Shown: positions 10,600 to 21,209 of the stretch, piece after piece
Layout of the letters: each line of letters begins with the position of its first letter
How positions within the stretch are numbered: position 1 is the first letter of the stretch
From: Rhineura floridana
Taxonomy: Eukaryota; Chordata; Lepidosauria; Squamata; Rhineuridae
Assembly (NCBI RefSeq): GCF_030035675.1
Contig: NC_084483.1
Location: 5,165,501-5,229,500, forward strand
Direction: 5' to 3'
Length of the DNA: 64,000 bases
Translations under genes and position numbers: made by a program
The notes under the pieces: generated by a model
Database searches by the model: none
What the model saw: only the letters and a program-made list of their open reading frames with translations
Told to the model about the DNA's origin: nothing

Positions 10600-11115
10600 C
10601 CAAAGGCTGAATGTAACCCCCTCAGACTATCGTTCTGGGCTCCTCCAACGCCACAGCTGAGATGACCTCTGCCAGCTCGCTCAGAGAAGCTGCTGGGCAG
10701 CAGGGTGGACGGTACACCTGCAGCAACCCTAGTTTACTGTCTCCTCGGCCCAACACCAGGTGCAGGCCCTCACAGCCAGCTCCAAGATAGAGTGGTTTCC
10801 TGGTGATAGAGATGGAAGTTCTGTAGACCACAGCAACTCCTCCCCCCTGTCCCTGCAGCCTGTGCTGGTGCTGCAGCGAGTATCCAGGTGGGCAAAGCTG
10901 GGTCAGCTCACCCCTCCAAGCTCACCCTCCCAGGTCTCAGTAATACACACCAAATCGGCACCTTCATCCACAATCAAGTCATGGATGAGAGTGGTCTTGT
11001 TATGTACCGTTCTGGCATTAAACAACACACACAGGCCAGTGGGCATAGCAGATGAGCAACGAGGGACCAAACCATGACCATGTGGGACTTTGCAAACCCA
11101 AGAGGAGAACAATCA
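10600..11115 (-). mobile_element. L2 LINE endonuclease-domain fragment
   Basis: Minus-strand translation gives NARTVHNKTTLIHDLIVDEG and ADLVCITETW, then LGLLQVYRPP further on. These match the start of the L2 apurinic endonuclease domain in the copy at 36068. Only the N-terminal half is present, and its frames are disrupted. Confidence 0.8.
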
Positions 11116-12166
11116 GGTCATGATGTTGGAAAAATGGCTATGGATTACCTAGTTCATTTCCTTGTTCCAAGATACAAATTCTGATAACAGCAGAACTTCC
11201 TTTTTTCACAATAGCTTGTTCCATTGGGGTGTTTAATCCAATCTGTCCCTGAAGTGTAAAACATTTGCTTCTTGTTTTAGGAATAGTCAATAGCTGGCTA
11301 AGTCTGATGCAACATAAACTATACAGATGTAGCCTGCTGATGCTCTCCTGGAAACTGCATTCACAATTGTGATAATGCTACAAAGACACCTCTGCTCTGG
11401 GTAATAACGTTCCTATTTTCTCAGAACAAGATTGCTCAGAGCAAGACGCATCTGACACCAAGGAGGGAGAACACACTGCCTAAATCTGTGACACTCTAAT
11501 AACCTTTAATGTAGCATTTCCTTTGCAGTTATTCTGAAAAGTATATTTTTCAACTCCATTGTTTTCCTAATTTAACATAATTAACATAATTAGGATACGT
11601 GCCGTATTTCCCCATATTCATTTTGTTTCTTGTAGGGACAAATACTAATTAAATGTAGGGACATGGAAATTACTTTGTGTGTTAGAGATTAGAATAAAGG
11701 TGTATTTTGGCATTTAGCAGTTTATTGGAAGAAATACATCAGTTTGCAGAGTTCAGAATAGATATGATACAGTTGTATTATAAAGAGAATATGTATGTGA
11801 TGAGTCATCCTCCTCAAAAAGTGGATGCAGAAACAATAATAAATATGCATATGGAATGTTCATATGTTCATTGTAAAATTGTATATGCGTACATAGTTCT
11901 TACTGGTGGTTTTCCCCTACTTTGTAGTGTTTCTAAATTCTATTATGTTCTTAACTTTTGCTCAGAGATTTGTTCCTGTAAAGGAGGGGTGAAGATCCTC
12001 AGGGCTGGGGGTTGAATGTGGCCTTCTGGATTTTCATCTGCCCCTCAGTGTGTCCCCAGGCCATACTCTTCATTAGCCATGCTCTACATCTTAAGTGCTT
12101 TTGTCTGGTGTGAATATGTCACTGAACTATAATAAAGCCTCTCATGTGCCTGAATGGAGGATGGAG

Positions 12167-12168
<2 letters not shown>
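11116..12168. other. No gene recognised
   Basis: AT-rich unique-looking sequence. A short stretch near 12000-12070 (gaatgtggccttctgg) vaguely resembles an old hAT end but is too decayed to call. Confidence 0.4.

Positions 12169-12209
<41 letters not shown>
12169..12209. repeat. (TG)n microsatellite
   Basis: About 20 uninterrupted TG units. Confidence 0.95.
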
Positions 12210-12210
<1 letters not shown>

Positions 12211-13290
12211 TGGGGTAGAAGCATCTGACTTTGGGTTGGGATAGCATTTTTATCAAGATCACTTGCCTGCAAATCCTGTGATCCCAGAATGGTTTTCAGC
12301 CATTCAATATAAGCACATATTGTTGGTAAGAGATTGCAATATTCTTTCCATGTCCACTGTTGATGGCTCAGTGCAAATGTAGCTGCCACTGTGGGATGTG
12401 GTTTCACACAGAGATATACTTTTGCATCACCATGGTGCATTAGAAAAGATGTCTCTGTGATGTCCCAAATTTTATCTTCTTGCCTGTAGAGGAATCAGAC
12501 AATGGTGAAATCAGTCCTGTTTATATCATATCTTCTCTGGGCAAGCATGTACAGCCACCCTCATTTATTGTATTTATCAGAATGATAATCTAGTGGGAAG
12601 AGAAACTAGTGACCTATGAGGGGATCTATGGGTAGCTATTGTTCTTTCTCTTTATCCTTATATGGATCCAGAAATCTAGTAGATTGTTAACCACAGTTTG
12701 AAATGTTTGCTCTTTTCTTTGTTCACAGTAAGCCAACATTTAAGCACAGAGCTTCATGACCATGAACTTAAACAAATGCCACCTATGCAATGACAGGAAC
12801 AACATTTTTTTTTGGCATGCAAAGTCACTCACGCCAAAATATAAAGAACCGATGTTCGGTGGCTTCTTGCAGTGATCATCGGTGTACCTTTGGTGGACCA
12901 CTCCAAGTTACCTTCTGAAAATATCATCTGCTGGCGTTCATAAGGTACAGTTGTGTGAGAGTGTCTGATGTCTGATTCATTGGTTGCAGGGAGAACATAT
13001 TTTCTGCCTTCCCCACAGGAAATAAAGAAGGCTAAAGGATATAGCCCTTCTTTTAACTGCATTTTCTAGAAACTCTCATTTAATCATTCTTATTTTAAAA
13101 AAGCACACATTAATGAAGTTGGGTAAGGAATGTTTAGGCTATAAAAAGTTGAAATACATAAAACAAAAGATGATTTATTAATTTTTCTTCTACGAATATG
13201 CCAGTGATGTGTAGAAAAATGGGTATGTTGGGAAATTTGAACCACTGTTTGTTTCACTGGGAAGAGGATTCAAAAGATCAGTTCATAATT
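12210..13290. other. No gene recognised
   Basis: No exon, RNA gene or named repeat that I can support in this interval. Confidence 0.4.
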
Positions 13291-13299
13291 TTAAATTAT

Positions 13300-13400
13300 C
13301 ATTTCTTTATTTTGATGTTTTTATATTGCCTTTCAGGCCAGATACAGCCTTGTCCAAACAGTTCACAGCATAAAGTCATCAGGGTAAAAGTCAAATACAA
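13300..13400 (-). mobile_element. L2-like 3' tail, old
   Basis: The order ttatattgcctttcaggcca, then a cagttcacagcataaa segment, fits the minus-strand L2 tail pattern seen in several other copies. Divergent and short. Confidence 0.35.
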
Positions 13401-13589
13401 AATTCACAACAATAGTCGCAATTCTTGTGAAAATGATTTGTACGATTACTCACTCTTGGATTTCTGAAAACCATAGAATAAAGAAGTTCACAACGGACTA
13501 CTGATTTTCAGTTTTCAGTTCCAAAACATGCAAATGATGGATAGAACACTCCTTACATGTTATTTTTGATTACAATAACTTTGGGTGCA

Positions 13590-13650
13590 AGAGGGAGGGA
13601 GAGGGAGGGAGAGAGAGAGAGAGAAGCAGAAGGAAGAGAGAGAGATAGAC
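13590..13650. repeat. GA-rich low-complexity tract
   Basis: GAGGGAGGGAGAGAGAGA-type simple sequence. Confidence 0.8.
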
Positions 13651-14149
13651 ATCTATAGTAACAAAGTTAGTGGACCCCATGTTGCAGGTTGTGATTGAAG
13701 ATGGGTCCTCCTGAGTACGAAGGATGAAGACTGATGTGTGGCTTTCTTATGATACTTTAGCTATGAACCTCAAGAGTTTCTAAGGAGTGATCCTAATCCA
13801 CAGATCTGCATGCACATATGTGTATATAAATCTGCTGAACAGATAGTCAACACAGTCACCTTTGCCAGAATTGCTTAAATCCTATCATTTAAAAGCCAGT
13901 TACTGATTTGTGGGCAATGCGATTCATGCGCTAAATGGAACAACTTGAATGCTTGAATGAACCAATTTGTGATTTTTAAGTGATGGTCACTTGTGCTTTG
14001 TTTGTATTTTCAAATGATGTCTATATTTGAAAGATCAGTTTTGCTAAAACAGTTTGCTTTACCTTTTTTATTACAAGACTGCAGGAAAACTGTTGATTTA
14101 AAATTTGCTTTTCTAAGTTCTTAGATATTAATTAATTAGTTAGTTAATC

Positions 14150-14365
14150 ACTTTCCACTTAATCACCATGTGTCTCAAGGCAATGTAGAAGAAACTATAA
14201 AACAAATTAAAAACACAGGAAACAGAAGATATTTTTAAAAACCCAATGCAAAGTAGATACCCACGAGAGATAACTTTTATCCAGCTGTGACAGCCCACTG
14301 GAACACAAATGTCTTCAATTGTTTCCAGAAAAGCAGACAGTAGACACCTGTCATCAGGTATGTGA
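14150..14365 (-). mobile_element. L2-like 3' UTR fragment
   Basis: ctcaaggcaatgtagaagaa and the following AAAC-rich segment parallel the tail at 4240, and a gtttccagaaaagcagacag segment matches the L2 3' UTR layout. Old copy. Confidence 0.45.
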
Positions 14366-15290
14366 TGATGATGATGATAGCTTAAATATAAGTCCTTTTG
14401 AGAAGGTAAGATAACAATAATGGGCAGAAATTTCAAATGTGGATTTCCTTGTTGCTTGGAATCTCTAGTATGCTAAATGCAATGTTCCTTACACCTCTTA
14501 GCACAAAGGATGTTTGAGGGCTCAGAGAGCAAACTGGGTGCTGCCCCTCAATGGTACAATGGCCTGTGAAGAAATTTTACAGCCCAGCACAGTTGATAAA
14601 AGAGAGTCATATCTTTTTCAAATAACAGGCAGTACAATGTTAAGCCAGACCATTGAATGAGTCATAGTTGTAATTTGCATGCAGTAAAGCATTTGGATTT
14701 TTTCTCTCTCTCTTTTTCATCCATAGCATTTGAAGGAAATAAAAGTAATCCCTGTAAACCACCTAATACACTATTTGCTTTTTGCGAACACTTTAAGCAT
14801 CAATGTAGGCTTGTCATTCCCTCGAGAATTTATTTGTGATGTGCTGCTCCTTACCCTGCTTTGCCATTTTTCTTCCTGTTTTGTTTGATAAAAATGATGT
14901 TTGACTAAATGCTGATAAAATGAAACATGTCTACTGTGAACTACTTTAAGTCTACATGTATAACCGTTTATTTTTAAGTAAGCTACGATGGTTTTGATTG
15001 TGAAACAAAATTGTAATGCACTTGAGTGGTTAACTGGCAATTCCTTCAGGGTAAAACAGCCATGATGAAACTTGTAAATATCATTTAATTATAGATAAAA
15101 TACAATAAAAATAGAGCCAAAGCCATCAGTCCCCTCAGGAGTTGTTGCTAAAATTTTCAAGGAGGAGAAAGCATGAGAGATCATTTTGTTTACTGAGCAA
15201 TTTGCCTAAACAGATAATTTCCACACCACATGTTGTTGCCATACACAAGAAATTGCATTTCTTTAGTCAGTGGTCACACTCTGGTATGAT
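14366..15290. other. No gene recognised
   Basis: No exon or repeat that I can name in this AT-rich interval. Confidence 0.4.
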
Positions 15291-15294
15291 TTAA

Positions 15295-15685
15295 GCAAAG
15301 TGTCAAAGACTGCCTCCTTCCCTACAGACTTACCTTCGGGTGTTAGGATCAGTAGAGGGGCCCTTTTGGTAGTTCGCCAACCTTGGCAGCTGGGGTGGTG
15401 GTGGCCTGGAAGAGGGCATTCTTTGTGATGGCCCCTAAATTGTGGAACTCCCTCCCCACTGAGGTGCGTCTGGCAACTTTGCTCTACAGTTTTTGGCAAA
15501 TGCTGAAGACGCACCTCTTTACCCTGGCCTTTGACACCTGAGACACGTATTTTAGGATCCACCCTATTTGGGGATTTCAGGTTGTTTTTAAATTGTTTTT
15601 CATATATTTAAAATTGGTGTAACCCACCCTGAGACCTTTGGGTGAAGGGTGGGCAATGAATGATGATGATGATGATGATAATAAT
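15295..15685 (+). mobile_element. L2 LINE 3' end (end of ORF plus tail)
   Basis: The + strand encodes an LWNSLPTEVRLATLL-like segment followed by LKTHLFTLAF, the usual C-terminal end of L2 ORF2. A 3' tail follows with a caccctgagacctttgggtg motif and (GAT)n. Reading frames are degraded. Confidence 0.75.
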
Positions 15686-15689
15686 TTTG

Positions 15690-15840
15690 TAAGTTTTGAG
15701 TTTGTCTTCCACCGTAGAACACAGTTGAAGTCCTCAATCACTGCTAATTGTAGTTTTGCTAAAACATCTGTAATTTGTTTCAAGAAAGCATCATCCACAT
15801 CATCTTGCTGATTTGGTAGTCTGTAACAACTCAAATGACA
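15690..15840 (-). mobile_element. CR1 LINE endonuclease fragment
   Basis: Minus-strand translation gives CYRLPNQQDDVDDAFLKQIT followed by VIEDFNCVLRW. This aligns with the CR1 endonuclease consensus (YRPPNQ...GDFN...W). The Gly before Asp in the GDFN motif is replaced, so the copy is dead. Confidence 0.65.
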
Positions 15841-15844
15841 ATAT

Positions 15845-15938
15845 TGTTTTTATTTATTTTTATTTCATTTTTTTACCCAGATGCTCCGTACAAGGCTTCC
15901 TTGTTCACTCTCTTGACTTTATGTGCAGCTGTGCTCCT
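15845..15938 (+). mobile_element. L2-type 3' tail, left half, split by L1
   Basis: The sequence before the L1 insertion and the piece at 17900-17950 (actgggagaaatggcaggat plus TAAA repeats) together read as one L2-type tail. The L1 with its 18-bp duplication lies between them. Confidence 0.5.
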
Positions 15939-16249
15939 TTTTTTTTTACAATAATTTTTATTCAAATTTTCATAAAACAAACAAAACAAAATCATAAAAC
16001 ATTCAAAGACAAAAAACAAAACAAAACAAAAATGATTAAACAAAAAAATAAAATGTTGACTTCCCATTTGTCGCCGATCAGTTATAGGTCTACAATATAT
16101 AACAATCCTGTCTCTTAAATTATATTATAAAATCACTTTCCTCCAGTAGTTATCTTAATTAATCATCAAATCTCATAGACATTACTTTATTCTTTCCACA
16201 AAAAGTCAAAGAGAGGTTCCAATTCTTTAAGAAATATATCTATCAATTT

Positions 16250-16500
16250 TTCTCCAAATAAACATGTCGATTAATCCATCTCGTTAATAATAATAATAAT
16301 CTTATTGTCATAACCATAGTCCAAATAAACATATCGATTAATCCATCTCATCAAATCTGTTAAGTCCAATAATTTCAATAGCCATTATTCCATTATCCAT
16401 ATTAATTCCATCTTCCATCTTCAATAGTCCTGTTAAATCCAGTAATTTCAGTGTCCAATCTTCCATTATCAGTATTCCATAATAATCTTGCTGTCATAGC
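16250..16500 (-). repeat. Internal direct repeats in the L1 3' region
   Basis: The unit tccaaataaacat(a/g)tcgatta occurs twice, about 70 bp apart (near 16253 and 16320). A taatcttattgtcataacca unit near 16298 recurs in variant form near 16490. Similar short repeats lie around 16390-16460. They suggest slippage or an array-like organisation replacing ORF2. Confidence 0.6.
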
Positions 16501-17122
16501 CATAGTCATATAATAAGAGTCTGATGGGAATTTCCTCTATCCCAAATATTTTCTTGCCATCGATTCTGAATAAGTTGCTGAAATATTGTTGTAAAGTCAT
16601 ATCTCTGTTCTTCTTTTTTACAAAATGCACTGGCTCATCTCTTGAGAGTTTTTCCATTGTCACATGGCTGCAGTTAATTCCATAGATTTTCTCTATATCA
16701 AGCTCCATCACGTCATTCCAGTCCAGAAAATTATCCAAGCCATTGATAACTTTATCTCTAATATCTTCATTAATTTCTTCAGAGATAACGTTAAATTCCA
16801 AACAGTAGATTTTATTTCTAATATCCATAAACTCCAGATCTTTTTCCAATTCCACATTTGTTCCAATCTCCAGGGCTTGTATCTTCCCTTTATTTTTTCT
16901 TTTCTCATCTCTGATCTCATTCTCCTCTCTCACAGGATCCCCTATTTCTTTAAGCTCCTGCGTCATTTTGCTCAGTTCAATTTTCAGCTCCTTACTACCC
17001 TGTCGCAGGGTTTGTTTCGTTATCTCAATCTCATCCATTATTTTCTGAAACATAATTACTTCCAGATTCTCAGCCACTTTCTTGATTGCCATTTTTAAAA
17101 CCACGAAAACAAAACAAAACAA
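16469..17122 (-). CDS. L1 ORF1 protein (RNA-binding chaperone), shortened
   Basis: An open frame of 217 codons encodes an L1 ORF1p-like protein. The true start is likely the methionine 11 codons into the frame (MAIKKVAEN). Residues of about 20-95 are rich in heptad-like K/E/L and fit the trimerising coiled coil. From about residue 100, the segment IRNKIYCLEF and then NEDIRDKVINGL match the L1 RRM. IEKIYGIN, then VHFVKKKNRD and RIDGKKIFGIEEIPIRLL match the C-terminal domain. The usual C-terminal end is missing: after IPIRLL the frame runs into a short unrelated tail that includes DYGYDSK. The family role is binding L1 RNA in the retrotransposition particle. No stop interrupts these domains, so the copy is fairly young or conserved. 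It is shorter than the human protein (338 residues), mainly in the coiled coil. Confidence 0.8.
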   Translation of the reverse strand: MFCFVFVVLKMAIKKVAENLEVIMFQKIMDEIEITKQTLRQGSKELKIELSKMTQELKEIGDPVREENEIRDEKRKNKGKIQALEIGTNVELEKDLEFMDIRNKIYCLEFNVISEEINEDIRDKVINGLDNFLDWNDVMELDIEKIYGINCSHVTMEKLSRDEPVHFVKKKNRDMTLQQYFSNLFRIDGKKIFGIEEIPIRLLLYDYGYDSKIIMEY

Positions 17123-17899
17123 AAATAAAGAACCACTTCTTATTTCAGCAACAATTGGGTTAATATTCCAGGCTTGATGACATCACAGTATAAACAGAGC
17201 AGCCTGCCTTATCTCTCTATGTTCAAGAATACAAAACAAATTTAGTTCCCAGCATCAAAACAGTTAGTGGCGTCGTGAAGAAGCAGATTCGTCAAAATAA
17301 AATAGACCAAAAAGAGAATAGTCCCAGACAATATAATTTTCCAAAGTTCATATTTTTTATTTTTTTCTCCTCGGAATAGAAATCCCTCTTCTGTTTATAT
17401 CTTTAGAATGCACTTCCAGGACAGCTTTTTGCAATAGAAACAGAGATAAGCTGTTAATTTCGTGAATAACAGAGAAGAGTTATAGCTCACCCAGAAGTTC
17501 TTTAAAGCTGATTCATTTGACAAATCTCTTTTTGCTGCAACAATTTAAACCAAGTTAAAAAAAAAATAGAAAGAAGGGTGCTTGCCTGTTAGTCCGTTTT
17601 CTCTTTGAAGAAAAGATAAACGTATTGCATTAATCAGATAGAGCTTGTTCGGAAGTCCGTCCGGCATTGCTGGCTGGACCTTTTCTCATAAATTAATGAA
17701 ATCCAGTCCTCCCAACAAAAACAGGCTTTTGAGGTTGATCTCTACGTTTCTCCCTGCCCGGGAGAAATTTCATCAGTCAAAAAAAAATGTTCTGACTGAT
17801 TTATATCTGAATAAGCTTCTTCTGAGGCGGGAGCCCGTCTCAAAAGCAGGCACAAGCGAAGTCACCCTTCCCGGAAGTTCCATGTGCAGCTGTGCTCCT

Positions 17900-17950
17900 A
17901 CTGGGAGAAATGGCAGGATATCAATCTAATAAATAAATAATAAATAAGGT
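17900..17950 (+). mobile_element. L2-type 3' tail, right half
   Basis: This continues the tail broken by the L1 and ends in TAAA repeats. Confidence 0.5.
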
Positions 17951-18956
17951 GTACACATTATTGACATTCAGTGCTATGCTCGCTTTCTGTTGCATAGATT
18001 CTTTTTGAATAAGTTATATGCTTCAGCTGCTACATTCCAATTATGGGAGTTGTTCCATCATCTCAAAATTATGCCTATAGGTGTATTTACCTTCCTGTAC
18101 TGCATTGTCAGTAATGCAGAGAGAAATCTCTCCCTGAAGACATTTTAAAACATAGTGTTTGGTAGGTATCCTCTACCATGCCCAAGGAACACACACAATA
18201 TCTGCGTGCTGATGGAACCTTTACTGTAAATGGAATCATCTGAAACCTTAGGTTGGTGAAGTCTTTAATAAGAGAGGGAAAGGTTAGAATTGAAAAATGA
18301 GAGTATTGAAGGCAAAGCAAGTCATCTAGAGAGTCCTGCTGATTTTAAAAAAATCATGGATAGCATTTTAGAAACCACTAAGCCATGCCCATGTTTAATG
18401 AAGTAAGACTTCCTGGCCCAACCTCCATTAAACATGTGTTCCACAAAACGTAACTTTAGGAGAGAGCTGGCCAACAGCAGCATGGTTAATAAGCTACTGA
18501 AAATTACTGTAGAGGGGCTCCCAACATCGTAATACCTCTCAACCCCAACCCTTTTCTCTATACAAATTTTTGTGCCTTCCCTCTAAAAGTCCCCAAATAC
18601 CTTGATAACAGGGCCCACAAGTTCTTTTCTTTACTGTGGAAGAAATGAAGTGTGGTCTGTGAGGGTTTTTTAATTGATGGTCTAGTTCAGAAGTAGCCAG
18701 TTCACATCATCTCTGACTATTGGCTGAAACTGATGTTGGTTAATGCATTTTAACTCAATATACCAGATTTTATCTTTTAAAGTTTGTTTATCTATAAGTT
18801 ATATAATTTAACTTATATATACTTGTTTATATGTAATTCTTCTGCCTTTTTGCAGTCAAGTATTTGTACCTGTATGGCTGGTCAATGACCACAAACAATA
18901 AAGATAAGATAAGAAATTGATATGAGTTGGTGCAACAATATCTGGAAGGCACCATG
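17951..18956. other. No gene recognised; possible LINE tail near 18850-18915
   Basis: ctggtcaatgaccacaaaca followed by AATAAAGATAAGATAAG resembles a LINE 3' end, but the family is not clear. Nothing else is recognisable. Confidence 0.35.
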
Positions 18957-20440
18957 TTTATTTATTTATTTATAAAAATATTTGTACACTGCTATTTTGT
19001 TAAATATGTCAAAGCGGTTTACAACACGTTAAAAACAACAACCACTATAGAATTGGGAAAAATAATTTAAAATACAATAAAAACAAAGGTCAACTGTTGT
19101 GAAAAAAGCATCTTCTTAATTGCCTGCATAAGCCTGGCAGAACTGAAAGGTTTTCAGCAGGTGCTTAAAAGTTCAAAGAGAATGCTCCCGCTGAATCTCT
19201 GTTGGCAGAGCATTCCAGAGAACTGGGCCAATGACACTGAAGGGTCAGTTTTGTGTTGATGTTAAATGAGCCTCGCCAACTTGTGGGATGACCAGAGCCA
19301 CTATTGCAGATGAACTTAGTGATTGAGCTGGGATATCAGGGGTCAAGTGGACCTTGGACCTAAGTTGTTCAGGGCTTTGTAAATGAATGCAAGGATCTTG
19401 AACCTGGCTCAGTAGTGGATGGGCAGCCACTGCAAATGTTTTAAAAGTGATGTCACATGTTATCATATGTACTCCCATTAGCATTCTGGCCGCTGCATTT
19501 TGCACTAGCTGGAGCTTCCAAATTAGGGTCAAAGGCAGCCCCACATAGAGCTCACTGTAGTAATCAAACCTTGAGGTTACCAACACATAGACTAAAGATG
19601 TCAGGCTATTCCTGTCTAGTAATGGTCGTAGCTGACAAACCAGACAAATCTGGTAAAAGGCACTCCTAGCCACAGATGATTCTTGGGCCTCTAGTGACAA
19701 AGATGAATCCAGGAGTACCCCTAAGTTATGGACCTGGTCATTCAGAAGAAGCGCAACCCCATCCAGAACAGGTAATCTGCCTATCTCCCGGACATGGGAA
19801 CCACCTACTCAAAGAGTCTCCATCTTCCCAGGATTCAAGCACAGTTTATTGGCCCTCATCCAGTCCATTGCAACATTCAGACACCAATCCAAAGCATTCT
19901 CACCCTCTCCCAATTCAGATGTTATAAGAAATAGAACTGAGTGTCATGAGCACATTGCTGACACCTTGCTCCAAAACTCCTAATGACTGCTCGCAGCAGC
20001 TTCATATAGATGTTGAATAGCACTGAGGAGAGAATAGGACTGTGCAGAACCCAATAGCACAAGTGCCACGGGGCTGAGGAACACTCGCCCAGTATTACTG
20101 TCTGGATGCGACCCTGCAGGTAAGAGTAGAACCACTGTAATACAGTGCCTCCAATACCCATCCCACTGAGTCAGTCCAGGAGGATAACATGGTCAGAGGT
20201 ATCAAATGCTGCTGAGAGATCGAGCAGAACGAACAGGGTCGCACTCACCCTGTCTCTCTCACAATAATGGTAATCCATCAGGGTGAATCAAACCAAGTCT
20301 GAATCCAGATTCTGATGGATCTAGATAATCAGTCTCATCCAGGAATACCTGCTCTACAAGCACCTTCTCCACCACCTTTTCCAAGAAAGGGGTGTTGGCA
20401 ACTGGTCTATAATGGCTACATTCCATTGGGTCCATTGGGT
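18957..20440 (-). mobile_element. L2 LINE, 5'-truncated, RT region to 3' tail
   Basis: The minus-strand copy starts at its 3' TTTA repeat (18957). Translations include FDYYSELYVGLPL and KLQLVQNAAARML (end of RT) and GGTVLQWFYSYLQGR with SVLFNIYMKLL (RT core). These match the L2 at 37860-38520. The YADD box is altered to CAHDTQFY, and frames are broken. The copy ends about 700 bp before the CRISP start exon. Confidence 0.9.
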
Positions 20441-20537
20441 CTTTTCCTCATTAAGTTAAAAAGAAAGTGTGGTTTCTAGGAGGCGATTTGACTGAAATTG
20501 ACTCTAAAATAATGCCCCTTATGTGTTATATGAAGGG

Positions 20538-20590
20538 GGTTCCATATGTTGAAGGGGCGGTGGTTCTGCCCATTCAGCACATGGAACCTG
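20538..20590. repeat. Imperfect hairpin upstream of CRISP
   Basis: Left arm ggttccatatgttgaagggg pairs with right arm cccattcagcacatggaacc around a short loop (about 19 of 23 pairs). It lies about 550 bp before the CRISP start exon. It could be a small foldback remnant. Confidence 0.5.
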
Positions 20591-21146
20591 CTCCACATGG
20601 ATACTTTAACTGTTTGATGGCCATAAATGGACCTTGTGTGTTTACAGGTACCTTCCAAAAAGTTCTGCTTTAAATTGGAGTAATTAATACAGAGGTGCTC
20701 TTAAGAAATAAGCCTCATACTTTTTCAATAGTCTGAAATCATTGCTGTCTCCAGTTTTAAACTGACTCATCAAGAGTCAATTTGAAGGCAAGGGTAACCG
20801 ATGCAGCAACCTTCAGATGTTGTAAGACTAGAAGTTACTTCATTCCTGACCACTGGTCATGTTGGCTAGGGCTGATGGGGGTTAGCTGTCATCTGGAGGG
20901 TGCCAAGTTGGCTATCTTGTTTTAAGGGCTGCTTTCTTGCCCTTGTTGCTATTATGTTTGTAAGTAATGAAGCTTAAAAAGCAATAATACTCAGTGGATT
21001 GGGTCAAAATCTGCTCTTCCTCAGGCAGAGGTCTTATATTCATTGGAACTCTGATTAATACATACTCAGAAATGATTGCTGGAAACTCTGTAAAAACAGG
21101 AATGCTTTCATAGGAGAACTAAATGATCTCTTTGCTTTTTCCAGCG

Positions 21147-21209
21147 ATGTCTCTTCTAGTGGTACTTTTAGCCCTGGCTGCTTGCCTCCATCAAGGTGTT
21201 GGAAATAAG
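21147..21209 (+). CDS. CRISP: CRISP coding exon 1 (signal peptide)
   Basis: The ATG is at 21147, two bases after a strong acceptor (tctttgctttttccag, ending 21144), so the exon starts at 21145 and a non-coding exon lies upstream. Residues 1-21 form a classic hydrophobic secretion signal. The donor GTATGA follows at 21210. The exon ends in phase 0. Confidence 0.93.

Larger units (their letters stand above)
15939..17881 (-). mobile_element. Internally deleted L1 LINE (5' UTR, ORF1, 3' UTR; no ORF2)
   Basis: An exact 18-bp target duplication (atgtgcagctgtgctcct) lies at 15921-15938 and 17882-17899. The minus-strand element ends in a poly(A) run (T run on the + strand at 15938-15947). Its 5' UTR occupies about 17123-17881. 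ORF1 follows, and a short 3' region of about 500 bp replaces the roughly 4 kb expected for ORF2. The insertion splits an L2-type tail. It resembles mammalian HAL1, L1-derived elements that keep only ORF1. The full-length 5' UTR and long duplication imply a normal target-primed insertion of an already ORF2-less RNA, or a later deletion. Confidence 0.85.

Noticed and set aside
16664-17098. 144-codon plus-strand open frame
   Set aside because: Antisense shadow of the L1 ORF1 on the minus strand.
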